Positions 54,587 through 62,302 of a stretch of 64,000 bases of DNA are shown here, piece after piece. Each line of letters opens with the position of its first letter. Within the stretch, counting starts at the first letter, position 1. The DNA lies in contig JAILPD010000020.1 in assembly GCA_024690445.1 (NCBI GenBank), positions 8,926-72,925 of the forward strand, read 5' to 3'. A program made the translations under genes and the position numbers. The notes beneath the pieces are model-generated. The model saw nothing but the letters and a program-made list of their open reading frames with translations, was not told the DNA's origin and searched no databases. This stretch comes from Acholeplasmatales bacterium (GTDB lineage: Bacteria; Bacillota_I; Bacilli_A; Acholeplasmatales; Anaeroplasmataceae).

Positions 54587-55432
54587 ATGGCTGATGAATT
54601 AAAAAAACAGCTAAAGAAAGAAGAAAAAGAATTAAAAATACTTGAAAAACAAAAGAAAAAAGAAGAGAAAGCCTTAAAAAAAGAAAGAAAAAAAGCTGAA
54701 GAAGATGTTGTTAATAAGTTAAAGGAGATTAGAAAAAATCGACCTTTAACAGAAGAAGAATTAGCAATCCTTGCTAAAAATGAGCCACCTCATTTATCTA
54801 TTTTAGAAGAAATAGGTAATTCAGTGACTCATGGTTTAGGAGCTATCTTTGGAGTAATTGCTTTAATATTAATGCTTATGAAATCAACTGATGGGAAGAT
54901 GGTTTTAGCAAGCATTGTATATGGCACAAGTATTTTTATTATGATGCTAAATTCTTGTTTATATCATGCTTGGAAAACAGGTTCTAAGGTAAAAAGAATC
55001 TGGAGAAGATTTGATTATTCAAGTATTTATTTATTAATTGGTGGAACATTTGCTCCACTACAACTAATTGAATTAAATCTTAATAATAATGTTCCTATTT
55101 ATTGGGGATACATTTGGTTTGGCGTTATGTGGGTTTTAATAATTACAGGTATAACATTTACATGTATATTTGGCCCTGGACGTGTGAAAAAGATTAATTA
55201 TCCATTATATTTTACAATTGGATGGACTGGATTAATCTATTTACCAATTTGGATTATTCATGAAAGATATGCATTATTATTATGGATCTTAGGTGGAGGA
55301 ATAGTATATACGCTTGGTATGATACCATTTGTTAAGAAGGGAGTTAAATCAGCTCACTTTATCTGGCATTTCTTCGTACTAGCTGGTGCTATTACTCAAT
55401 TTGTTGGTATTTATTTATATGTATATTGTTAA
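54587..55432 (+). CDS. hemolysin III/PAQR-family membrane protein with charged N-tail
   Basis: 281 aa. Residues 1-60 form a K/E coiled coil (KKQLKKEEKELKILEKQKKKEEKALKKERKK). From 68 the hemolysin III core: LSILEEIGNSVTHGLGAIFGV, NSCLYHAWKT, RFDYSSIYLLIGGTFAP, ... WHFFVLAGAITQF, with the His residues of the metal site, and seven hydrophobic helices. Family members affect membrane lipid or act as putative hydrolases. The long coiled tail is unusual. AGGAG before the ATG. Confidence 0.9.
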   Translation: MADELKKQLKKEEKELKILEKQKKKEEKALKKERKKAEEDVVNKLKEIRKNRPLTEEELAILAKNEPPHLSILEEIGNSVTHGLGAIFGVIALILMLMKSTDGKMVLASIVYGTSIFIMMLNSCLYHAWKTGSKVKRIWRRFDYSSIYLLIGGTFAPLQLIELNLNNNVPIYWGYIWFGVMWVLIITGITFTCIFGPGRVKKINYPLYFTIGWTGLIYLPIWIIHERYALLLWILGGGIVYTLGMIPFVKKGVKSAHFIWHFFVLAGAITQFVGIYLYVYC

Positions 55433-55444
55433 AGGAGGACAATT

Positions 55445-56545
55445 ATGGGAAAGGTATTTGACACTATTTTAGACGGATTTTATAAGAATAAGGTCGATTA
55501 TAAATTAATAATCGATAATAAAGATGAAATCTTAAATCACAAAGATGAATTAATCGGAAATGTTAATAGAATTTTAGGTGGAAATACTTCAGATCCTCTT
55601 TTGATTTATTCTATTATTTTACTAGCAACTGTAGGTGAAAAGTCTATATTCCCTACTTTAGTTGATGTATTTAATCTAAAAGAAGAAAAGACTAGTGAAT
55701 TATTTGGAAATACAATCTTCGATGTATTTGTTCCTGCATTAGTAAATACATTTGATGGCAATTATCATTTAATGGAAGAAACATTATTAAATGATAAGAG
55801 AAAGGATATGGAAAGAGGAGTATTATTCTTAGCATATGCCGGAATTTGTATTACTAATAAAAAGCCTTCTAGATTAGTTAACTTTGTTAAATCTAATTTA
55901 GATAACGCTCCATATGAAGATTTCTATGATGATATTGTAGATGTATATTTAGATTATAAATTAGATAGCTTAACTGTAATTGTTAAGGAATTATGGTTAA
56001 AGAATAAGCTAGATGTAGATATGCATGGTCCATATTATACAATATTAGATGATTATCTTATGGGTTTACCTGATGATGATAATTCAGTATTTAAACTATA
56101 TCAGGTATATGCTAATTATTCTGAGGTAATTAATTTACCTAATAATGAAATGAATTTAGATTATTATCTAAAGATTGATCAAGTTGAAGATAAAATCTAC
56201 GATTATGTAAGCAATAATAAATATAGTGGTAATTTAGATTCTTACTTAAATAAGCTATTAGAAATTTCTAATTTAGATGATTTATATCCTGAAAAGGAAA
56301 TTAATCATGAAATCACAACTGTTTCTAGCGACATTGAAATAGATAGAATTCTATATAGATTTTTTAAGATAGAAGATGTAGCAACTAATAGTGAAGAAAG
56401 AGAAGATTTAACAAAATTCATGGAAGATTATTATAATAATGTAATCGACCAATTTGAAAAATATTTAAGAGTTCATAATTTCTCTTATGATGATTATGAT
56501 AATAGTAGATCAATTCATTTTATAACTGCAGAATTATATGAATAA
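55445..56545 (+). CDS. DUF1186-like helical-repeat protein
   Basis: 366 aa, soluble, acidic. Helix-loop-helix repeats without a catalytic motif: DPLLIYSIILLATVGEKSIFPTLVDVF, ELFGNTIFDVFVPALVNTFDG, GVLFLAYAGI. Resembles DUF1186 (HEAT-like) in the LL-ATVGEKSIFPTL and GNTIFDVFVPAL blocks; I hold this as tentative. 12 bases after hemolysin III with AAAGGAGG before the ATG, so the same unit. Confidence 0.7.
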   Translation: MGKVFDTILDGFYKNKVDYKLIIDNKDEILNHKDELIGNVNRILGGNTSDPLLIYSIILLATVGEKSIFPTLVDVFNLKEEKTSELFGNTIFDVFVPALVNTFDGNYHLMEETLLNDKRKDMERGVLFLAYAGICITNKKPSRLVNFVKSNLDNAPYEDFYDDIVDVYLDYKLDSLTVIVKELWLKNKLDVDMHGPYYTILDDYLMGLPDDDNSVFKLYQVYANYSEVINLPNNEMNLDYYLKIDQVEDKIYDYVSNNKYSGNLDSYLNKLLEISNLDDLYPEKEINHEITTVSSDIEIDRILYRFFKIEDVATNSEEREDLTKFMEDYYNNVIDQFEKYLRVHNFSYDDYDNSRSIHFITAELYE

Positions 56546-56552
56546 AAGAAAA

Positions 56553-56584
56553 ATCCAAGATTATTGATATCTTGGATCTTTTTT
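56553..56584. terminator. bidirectional terminator (DUF1186-like / pdxK-like)
   Basis: ATCCAAGAT (56553-56561) and ATCTTGGAT (56569-56577) around a 7-base loop, then CTTTTTTTA. Confidence 0.87.
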
Positions 56585-57403
56585 ATTTAAGTATTCTTTT
56601 ATAAATTGTTCATATTTTAATCCATAATCATGGAATTGATCATCCATAGTATTTTCAATTGCATCATATACAAAATCAGTAGAATAATCTATAGCACCTT
56701 TTAGTACAACACCACTATTTATATAGGCAGTCATTAATGCAGAGAATAAATCTCCAACACCTGGATATGATTTTTCTAATTTTTCTTTTATGATTGTTGT
56801 TTTAACTAAACCATCATATGAAACACAGCCAATAGAATATTCATCATCCATAACGCCTGTAATTACAATGTTTTTAGCACCAATTCCAACAACCTCAGAT
56901 ATTAAATCATTTAAATAACTATCATCATGATAATAATTGTAATCATGTCTTGTCATTAAACAAGCATCAGTAACGTTAGGGAAGATATAATCTGCCACAC
57001 TACATAAATCTATATATCCAGATATTATATCAATATCTAAATTAGAATCTAAATCACCATTTTTGCCTAAGCTAGGGTCTACTATAAAAATGCCATCATC
57101 TTTTAATAAATAATCCTTAGCTTCTTTAATATATTCAAATTGTTTACCATTAACAATTTTACCAACTAAAATAGAATCAAATTGAATATGTTCGCTTCTC
57201 CAATGTTCAATTGTTTTAGCCATATATTCTGTTAAATCCATTTCACTCATTCCACTAAAACCAAAACCATGAGTTGATTTAATAGAAGTAGGAAGTATTG
57301 CTGTTTCAAATCCAAAAGCGGATAATACAGCAACTGAAACTGTAGAAGATGTTTGACCATAACATGAAATTTCTTGAATTACTAATATTTTTTTGTTATC
57401 CAT
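56561..57403 (-). CDS. pyridoxal/pyridoxamine kinase, PdxY type
   Basis: 280 aa ribokinase-fold kinase that phosphorylates B6 vitamers. VIQEISCYGQTSSTVSVAVLSAFGFETAILPT, the PdxY/PdxK N-terminal block, DPSLGKNGDLDS, IFPNVTDACLMT, and the catalytic anion hole YPGVGDLFSAL with the base Asp. Together with yggS (PLP carrier) it suggests dependence on salvaged B6. AGAGGCGATGAT before the minus-strand ATG. Confidence 0.88.
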   Translation of the reverse strand: MDNKKILVIQEISCYGQTSSTVSVAVLSAFGFETAILPTSIKSTHGFGFSGMSEMDLTEYMAKTIEHWRSEHIQFDSILVGKIVNGKQFEYIKEAKDYLLKDDGIFIVDPSLGKNGDLDSNLDIDIISGYIDLCSVADYIFPNVTDACLMTRHDYNYYHDDSYLNDLISEVVGIGAKNIVITGVMDDEYSIGCVSYDGLVKTTIIKEKLEKSYPGVGDLFSALMTAYINSGVVLKGAIDYSTDFVYDAIENTMDDQFHDYGLKYEQFIKEYLNKKDPRYQ

Positions 57404-57528
57404 ATCATCGCCTCTTTCTTCTCAAGGTTTATTATACAATAAAAACTAAAATATTCATATTTAAATTTACAATTTTACAACGTTTTCAAAATGTGCTAAA
57501 ATTTTTATATAAGCTACGAGGTATAAAA

Positions 57529-58227
57529 ATGAGAATACTTACAGAAAATGAAAAAAGATATGAATCAATTATGATGCTTGAAGAAGCTTCAAAAAAAGAT
57601 ATTAAATCAATTAAAAATCATTATAATTTCAAAACTAAAGTAGATTATTTTACACCAATGTTTGGTTTAGCATTTATTGTGCTTTTAATTGTTGGAATTG
57701 TATTCTTTACATTATCATCAGTTGTTGGTGGAATTATTTGTGTTTCTTTATCAGTTGTTTCATTAGCAGCAACTATCTATTTTTATTTAGTACATAAGAA
57801 AAAATATTGGAATGAGTTCTCTTCATTTTATGCAAACGCAATTGAAAAGAATGGTAAGATAAAATATGATGGATATAAGGTAATATCTAAATTATTCCCT
57901 ATCTATATTAATTGTGATAACGAATTAAAAGCCATCACATTTAATTATCAAGATAAGAATTCAATATTTTGTGAATATGATGATGTTTTAAATTTTAGCG
58001 TTTATTATGATGATAAAGAAACAGAAAATGCTCGTTTAGAAGAAGTATATGAAGCGTCAACTTATCATGTTCTTATCACATTTAATAATAAGAAAACTGC
58101 TAAGGTTGAATTTTCTAATGAATTAAAGAATTTTGATAAGAATTATTTAAAGGAAGAAAATAAAAATTCTATTAATAATATCGTAGAAATATTGAATGCC
58201 ATAATAATGAAAAATGAAGTGAAATAA
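57529..58227 (+). CDS. orphan 232-aa two-TM membrane protein
   Basis: Not recognised. ATG 57529 follows ACGAGGT; an upstream in-frame stretch to 57349 reads through the pdxK promoter region and is rejected. Residues 1-38 cytosolic and charged, two TM helices at about 40-65 and 68-87 (GLAFIVLLIVGIVFFTL; GIICVSLSVVSLAATIYFYL), then a 145-residue soluble C-domain rich in beta structure (NGKIKYDGYKVISKLFPIYINC, YHVLITFNNKKTAKVEF). Could be a small anchored sensor or adaptor; no motif supports one. Confidence 0.75.
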   Translation: MRILTENEKRYESIMMLEEASKKDIKSIKNHYNFKTKVDYFTPMFGLAFIVLLIVGIVFFTLSSVVGGIICVSLSVVSLAATIYFYLVHKKKYWNEFSSFYANAIEKNGKIKYDGYKVISKLFPIYINCDNELKAITFNYQDKNSIFCEYDDVLNFSVYYDDKETENARLEEVYEASTYHVLITFNNKKTAKVEFSNELKNFDKNYLKEENKNSINNIVEILNAIIMKNEVK

Positions 58228-58245
58228 GAGCCTTGGCTCTTTTTC
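58226..58245 (+). terminator. terminator of the two-TM protein gene
   Basis: AAGAGC-CTTG-GCTCTT then TTTC, overlapping the stop codon. Confidence 0.75.
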
Positions 58246-58271
58246 TTTATTTAATTTGTATACTATTATGA

Positions 58272-58285
58272 TGAAAACGTTTTAT
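58272..58285 (+). promoter_or_regulatory. cre-like site upstream of csp
   Basis: TGAAAACGTTTTAT fits TGWAARCGYTWNCW at 13 of 14 positions and is near-palindromic. It lies upstream of the -35, the position of CcpA activation sites. Chance occurrence in AT-rich DNA is possible. Confidence 0.45.
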
Positions 58286-58292
58286 TTTTTTC

Positions 58293-58321
58293 TTGTATCA
58301 TAAAAAAAAGCATTGTATAAT
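58293..58321 (+). promoter_or_regulatory. csp promoter
   Basis: TTGTAT (58293-58298), 17 bp, TATAAT (58316-58321). The leader to the ATG is only about 35 bases, so no long cold-box 5' UTR. Confidence 0.8.
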
Positions 58322-58361
58322 ATTAATAGTGCTTAAGGGCGAAAGGAGTTATACAGGTTTT

Positions 58362-58565
58362 ATGAATGGTAAGGTTAAATGGTTCAATGCCGAGAAAGGT
58401 TATGGATTTATTGTTCCAGAAGAAGGAAAGGATGTATTCGTACATTTTAGTGCAATCGTTTCTGATGGTTACAAGACTTTAGAAGAGGGACAAGCTGTAA
58501 CATTTGATCTTGAGGAAGGCGAAAGAGGACCTCAGGCAAAGAATGTTGTTAAAATAGAAAAATAA
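58362..58565 (+). CDS. cold-shock domain protein
   Basis: 67 aa single CSD. RNP1 KGYGFIVP and RNP2 VFVHFSAI, preceded by [13 protein letters not shown]: a standard CspA/CspB single-stranded nucleic acid chaperone. ATG 58362 is chosen by homology; the strong GAAAGGAG is 13 bases away, and a closer AGGT is weak, so initiation may be inefficient or use a spaced site. Single gene with its own promoter and terminator. Confidence 0.95.
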   Translation: MNGKVKWFNAEKGYGFIVPEEGKDVFVHFSAIVSDGYKTLEEGQAVTFDLEEGERGPQAKNVVKIEK

Positions 58566-58580
58566 TTTTTTAGGCTACGA

Positions 58581-58609
58581 AACCGAACCTTAAATAGTTC
58601 GGTTTTTTT
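58581..58609 (+). terminator. csp terminator
   Basis: AACCGAAC (58581-58588) / GTTCGGTT (58597-58604), then TTTTT. Confidence 0.88.
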
Positions 58610-58691
58610 CTTTCTTAAAAAAATTTAAAAAATATTTACTTTTTTGCCAATAAAGTAGATTATTTGTTTGTTTAAATTATGTAAGTTGAAA

Positions 58692-58705
58692 AGAAAGCGC
58701 TTGCA
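58692..58705 (+). promoter_or_regulatory. cre/LacI-type operator of the first pectate lyase
   Basis: AGAAAGCGCTTGCA fits TGWAARCGYTWNCW at 13 of 14 positions. It sits 20 bases before the ATG, downstream of the conserved GTTTGTTTAAA/TATGTAAG element shared with the next gene, so a bound repressor would act as a roadblock. Confidence 0.75.
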
Positions 58706-58725
58706 ACGAAAGGAAAAGAAGGTTT

Positions 58726-61700
58726 ATGAAGAAGAGAAAAATTTTGTTAGGTTTAGCTATGGCTGCTGCTTTAGCATTTACATTAACTGCATGTGATGAT
58801 TCAAATGTAGATAGTCCAGTCGTTGAAACTGGTGATGACTCTGGTAGTGGTGATAATGGCGGTCAAGGCGGTCAAGGTGGAGATGAGGTCATTGATAAAG
58901 GTAGTAATACTGATGAATCAAAAATAGTAGCTTCTAATCCTGGTGAAGTATTAACACAAGGTGAAGTTACTGTTAAATCATCTGCCGGAAAGAGCGAAAG
59001 TGCATCAATTATTTTTGATCCAGTTAGTGGTGCAGAAGCATACAACATTTATGTTGATGGTACAAAGGTAGATGAAAAGATTGCATATACTGTTGATTAC
59101 GATTCATTTGTTAGAACTGATTTAACTGGTTTAAAGAAGGGTACACATAACATTGAGATTGCTGCTGTAAAGAGTGGCTCTGAGTCTACTGCAACTAAAA
59201 CAAAAATTTCTTTAAAAATAGAAGCATATGATAGATCTGGTTATGCACATTTTAATTATACAGAAGGTGTAGGTGCATATAAGGATGATGGTACATTAAA
59301 GGATAATGCAATTGTTTTATATGTTACTGATCAAAATAAGAATTCTGTTGAATTAACATATAATGGTAAAACAGTAAGAGGTATCGGTAATATCTTAAAC
59401 TCTGTTGGTCAATCTTGTGGTGAAGCAGGACATGAAAATGAATGTAAAAAGGTATCAGATGGAAAGACATATTATGGTAAGGCTAATACTAACCAAGGTA
59501 TTTTATTAGATTTAGCTCAAGATAATATTCCTCTTGTAGTAAGATTTGTAGGATGTGTTTCTGATTCAGGTTTATATCAGCCAGGTACATTCGCTGCAAA
59601 AACTGCATCAAAGATTGAAGGCTTAACTGCTTATGATGGTGTAGACTATGGTGGATCTGAAGGCGATAATGGTCATATGGCTCGTATGAAGAGCGCAAAG
59701 AACCTTACATTAGAAGGTGTTGGTAGTGAGGCTACTATCGACGGTTGGGGATTCCATTTAATTTGTGAAACAGCATATAAGGACTATGCAAAGAATTTTG
59801 AAGTTAGGAATTTAGCATTTATTAATACACCAGAAGATGCAATTGGTATGGAAGGTCAAGAAACTGAATCAACATTAACAATTACAGCTTCAGTAGAAAG
59901 ATGCTGGGTACATCATAATACATTTATTTCACCAAAGATTTCAGATCCAGCTGAATCTGATAAGGGTGAGGGTGATGGTTCATGTGACTTTAAGCGTGGT
60001 CGTTATTTCACATGTAGCTATAACTATTTCCAAGAATGTCACAAGACAAATTTAGTTGGTTCATCTAAGACAAGTGTACAATTTAATTTATCTTATCATC
60101 ATAATATTTGGTATAACTGTGCTGCACGTCAGCCACTTGCAAGACAGGCAAATATTCATTTCTATAATAATTTAATTGTTGGTACATCTGATACAGTATC
60201 ATCATTAAGAGCAAATTGTTATATGTATTCTGAGTCTAACTACTATATGGGTTGTTCAAGACCAGTAGAAGCTAAGAGTGAGAGTGGTGTTGGTGTATGT
60301 AAGTCATATAACAACGTATTAATTGGTTGTTTCAATAATTATGACGCAACTGTAGCAACATCTCGTGAACAACAAGTTGATTCACCATGTAAAGATAATG
60401 GCACAAATACAAATTATGCTAACTTCGATACAAATCCACAATTGTTCTATTATGATTCAACTAATAAGAGAAGTAACTGTTATTTAACTGATGCTACAAC
60501 AGCTAGAATGGATTGTTTAAAGACAGCTGGTTCTGGATATAGAGTTGAAGCTGGTAAGTGTATCCTTGGTACAGAGGATACTGATGTTACATCTGTAGCT
60601 TCAAGTGAAACAATTAGTGGTTCAAAGACATTAACTATTGGTAAAGCTAAAGGTGTTGTTAAGGTATTTACTGTAACATCTCCTGTAACTATTACAATTG
60701 CTGCAACATCAACTGCTGGTTTTGATACAGGTTATTTATTAAAGCAAGATGGTACTTTAGTATTAGCACTTTCTTCAAACGATAAAACAGCTGTGTTAGA
60801 AAATGGCGTTTATGTTATTTGTGCAAGCCAATGCTTTACAGCATCAAATGGCAAGAATGATAAGGAAACAACTGTAACAAAGTGTGTATTTGAAGCATAT
60901 GATTCAGCAGAATTAAATGCTAAGTTACTTGAAAGTTATAACCAAGCTGTATCTGCTATTCCAGCAACAATTACATATACAGATAGCTGCTATACTGCAA
61001 TTAAGAGCGCAATGGATATTTATGCTACATTAGGTGATTTACAATCTCAAGTTTCAAATTATTCAACTGTAACTGAAGCATTTGAACAATATAAGGCTGC
61101 TGGTAAGACAGCTGTAGAGGCTGCAATTAATGCAATTGGAACTGTATCAAGTGTATCTGGATCAGCAATTTCTAGTGCTAGAGACTTATACAATACTTTA
61201 GTTTCTAGATGTCCTGATGTTACAATTTCTAACTACAAGACATTAACTGACGCCGAAGAAGCATATTCATCATTTGCTGTTGATGCATGTAAGAGTGCAA
61301 TTGATGCAATTGGTGATGAAGTAACAATTGATTCTAAGGCAGCAATCGAAAATGCAGAAGCTTTATATGCTGCATTAGATGATGGTCAAAAAGCAGATGT
61401 TACAAATTATGCTAAGTTAACAGCAGCAAGAACTACTTATAATAGCTTAGTTAAGATTAAATCTGTTAATGATGCAATTTTAGCAGCAAATGATATAGAA
61501 TCTTATGAGGAAGTAATAGCAGCATATAGTGCATTAAGTGCTTCAGAAAAATCACAGATCAATACAAGCAATCTAGCTACAATGTATAAGGATTACACAA
61601 TAGCAATAATTGAAACATTACCTGCAACTATTACTAGAGCAAACAAAGCAACTATTGAATTAGCTAGAAACTTATATGATTCACTATCTAGTGAAAATCA

Positions 61701-62148
61701 AGCATTAGTAACTAATTATAGCAAGCTTACAGATGCAGAAGCTGTATTAGCTACTTTACCAAGTGTTCAAGTAACTAAGACTTTAACTGCATCAGATTTC
61801 AATATTACTGGTGCTTCAACAACAGTATTTAATGGTAATGTTTGGAAGGAAAGCTCAATTACTGGTATTTCAAAGACAACATATACTGATGTTTCTAAAG
61901 TTGTATTAAATGCAACAAGATATGATGGTGCTGTAAGTTTCAAGGTTTCTTATTCAACTGATGGTATTACTTGGACTTCTTTAGGTGAACAACAACCAAA
62001 GAGTAATAAAACAGCTCAAGATTTAGAATTCACAATTACAGCAACTGGAGATTTATATATCAAAGTTGAAATTGTATGTTCTAAGGATAAAGAGAGCAAT
62101 TCAAAGCAAGGTACAATTAATTCTATTAAGGTTACTTGCTACGAATAA
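58726..62148 (+). CDS. large PL1-family pectate lyase lipoprotein with helical repeats
   Basis: 1140 aa. Lipobox LTAC, C23, then a Gly/Asp-rich spacer (25-65). A fibronectin-III-like module lies at about 75-165. The PL1 right-handed beta-helix spans about 175-640: Asp-rich calcium region near 412-420 (DKGEGDGSCDFKRG) and the catalytic-type RQPLAR at 468-473 after YHHNIWYN. Residues about 720-1010 are four related three-helix units of about 65 residues (e.g. AVEAAINAIGTVSSVSGSAISSARDLYNTL, ACKSAIDAIGDEVTIDSKAAIENAEALYAAL). A beta-rich C-terminal module (about 1020-1140, VTKTLTASDFNITGAS) probably binds sugar. Cell-surface polygalacturonate cleavage is inferred. GGTTT near the ATG is a weak site; AAAGG lies further up. 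Confidence 0.9.
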   Translation: MKKRKILLGLAMAAALAFTLTACDDSNVDSPVVETGDDSGSGDNGGQGGQGGDEVIDKGSNTDESKIVASNPGEVLTQGEVTVKSSAGKSESASIIFDPVSGAEAYNIYVDGTKVDEKIAYTVDYDSFVRTDLTGLKKGTHNIEIAAVKSGSESTATKTKISLKIEAYDRSGYAHFNYTEGVGAYKDDGTLKDNAIVLYVTDQNKNSVELTYNGKTVRGIGNILNSVGQSCGEAGHENECKKVSDGKTYYGKANTNQGILLDLAQDNIPLVVRFVGCVSDSGLYQPGTFAAKTASKIEGLTAYDGVDYGGSEGDNGHMARMKSAKNLTLEGVGSEATIDGWGFHLICETAYKDYAKNFEVRNLAFINTPEDAIGMEGQETESTLTITASVERCWVHHNTFISPKISDPAESDKGEGDGSCDFKRGRYFTCSYNYFQECHKTNLVGSSKTSVQFNLSYHHNIWYNCAARQPLARQANIHFYNNLIVGTSDTVSSLRANCYMYSESNYYMGCSRPVEAKSESGVGVCKSYNNVLIGCFNNYDATVATSREQQVDSPCKDNGTNTNYANFDTNPQLFYYDSTNKRSNCYLTDATTARMDCLKTAGSGYRVEAGKCILGTEDTDVTSVASSETISGSKTLTIGKAKGVVKVFTVTSPVTITIAATSTAGFDTGYLLKQDGTLVLALSSNDKTAVLENGVYVICASQCFTASNGKNDKETTVTKCVFEAYDSAELNAKLLESYNQAVSAIPATITYTDSCYTAIKSAMDIYATLGDLQSQVSNYSTVTEAFEQYKAAGKTAVEAAINAIGTVSSVSGSAISSARDLYNTLVSRCPDVTISNYKTLTDAEEAYSSFAVDACKSAIDAIGDEVTIDSKAAIENAEALYAALDDGQKADVTNYAKLTAARTTYNSLVKIKSVNDAILAANDIESYEEVIAAYSALSASEKSQINTSNLATMYKDYTIAIIETLPATITRANKATIELARNLYDSLSSENQALVTNYSKLTDAEAVLATLPSVQVTKTLTASDFNITGASTTVFNGNVWKESSITGISKTTYTDVSKVVLNATRYDGAVSFKVSYSTDGITWTSLGEQQPKSNKTAQDLEFTITATGDLYIKVEIVCSKDKESNSKQGTINSIKVTCYE

Positions 62149-62158
62149 TATTTTAATT

Positions 62159-62188
62159 AGGAATTGCCCAAAAAGGCGATTCCTTTTT
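62159..62188 (+). terminator. terminator of the first pectate lyase gene
   Basis: AGGAATTGCC (62159-62168) / GGCGATTCCT (62175-62184), one wobble, then TTTT. Confidence 0.85.
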
Positions 62189-62267
62189 AATTTTCAAAAA
62201 AATATAAAAAAATTTAAATAATACCAATAAATATTAAAAGTCGTTTGTTTAAAGTATGTAAGCAAGA

Positions 62268-62281
62268 AGAAAACGCTTGCA
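62268..62281 (+). promoter_or_regulatory. cre/LacI-type operator of the second pectate lyase
   Basis: AGAAAACGCTTGCA, 13 of 14 matches to TGWAARCGYTWNCW, in the same position relative to the gene as the site at 58692. Confidence 0.75.
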
Positions 62282-62302
62282 ATGTGAAAGGGAAAAAGAA
62301 AT

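Noticed and set aside
57475..57488. cre-like sequence before the two-TM membrane protein
   Set aside because: TTACAACGTTTTCA reaches only 12 of 14 and the gene has no link to carbon use; AT-rich DNA gives such matches by chance.
57349..57528. N-terminal extension of the two-TM protein gene
   Set aside because: It would overlap the pdxK-like gene and its promoter, and the only good ribosome site precedes ATG 57529.
58322..58361. cold-shock 5' UTR thermosensor before csp
   Set aside because: The leader is only about 35 bases, too short for a cspA-type structure.
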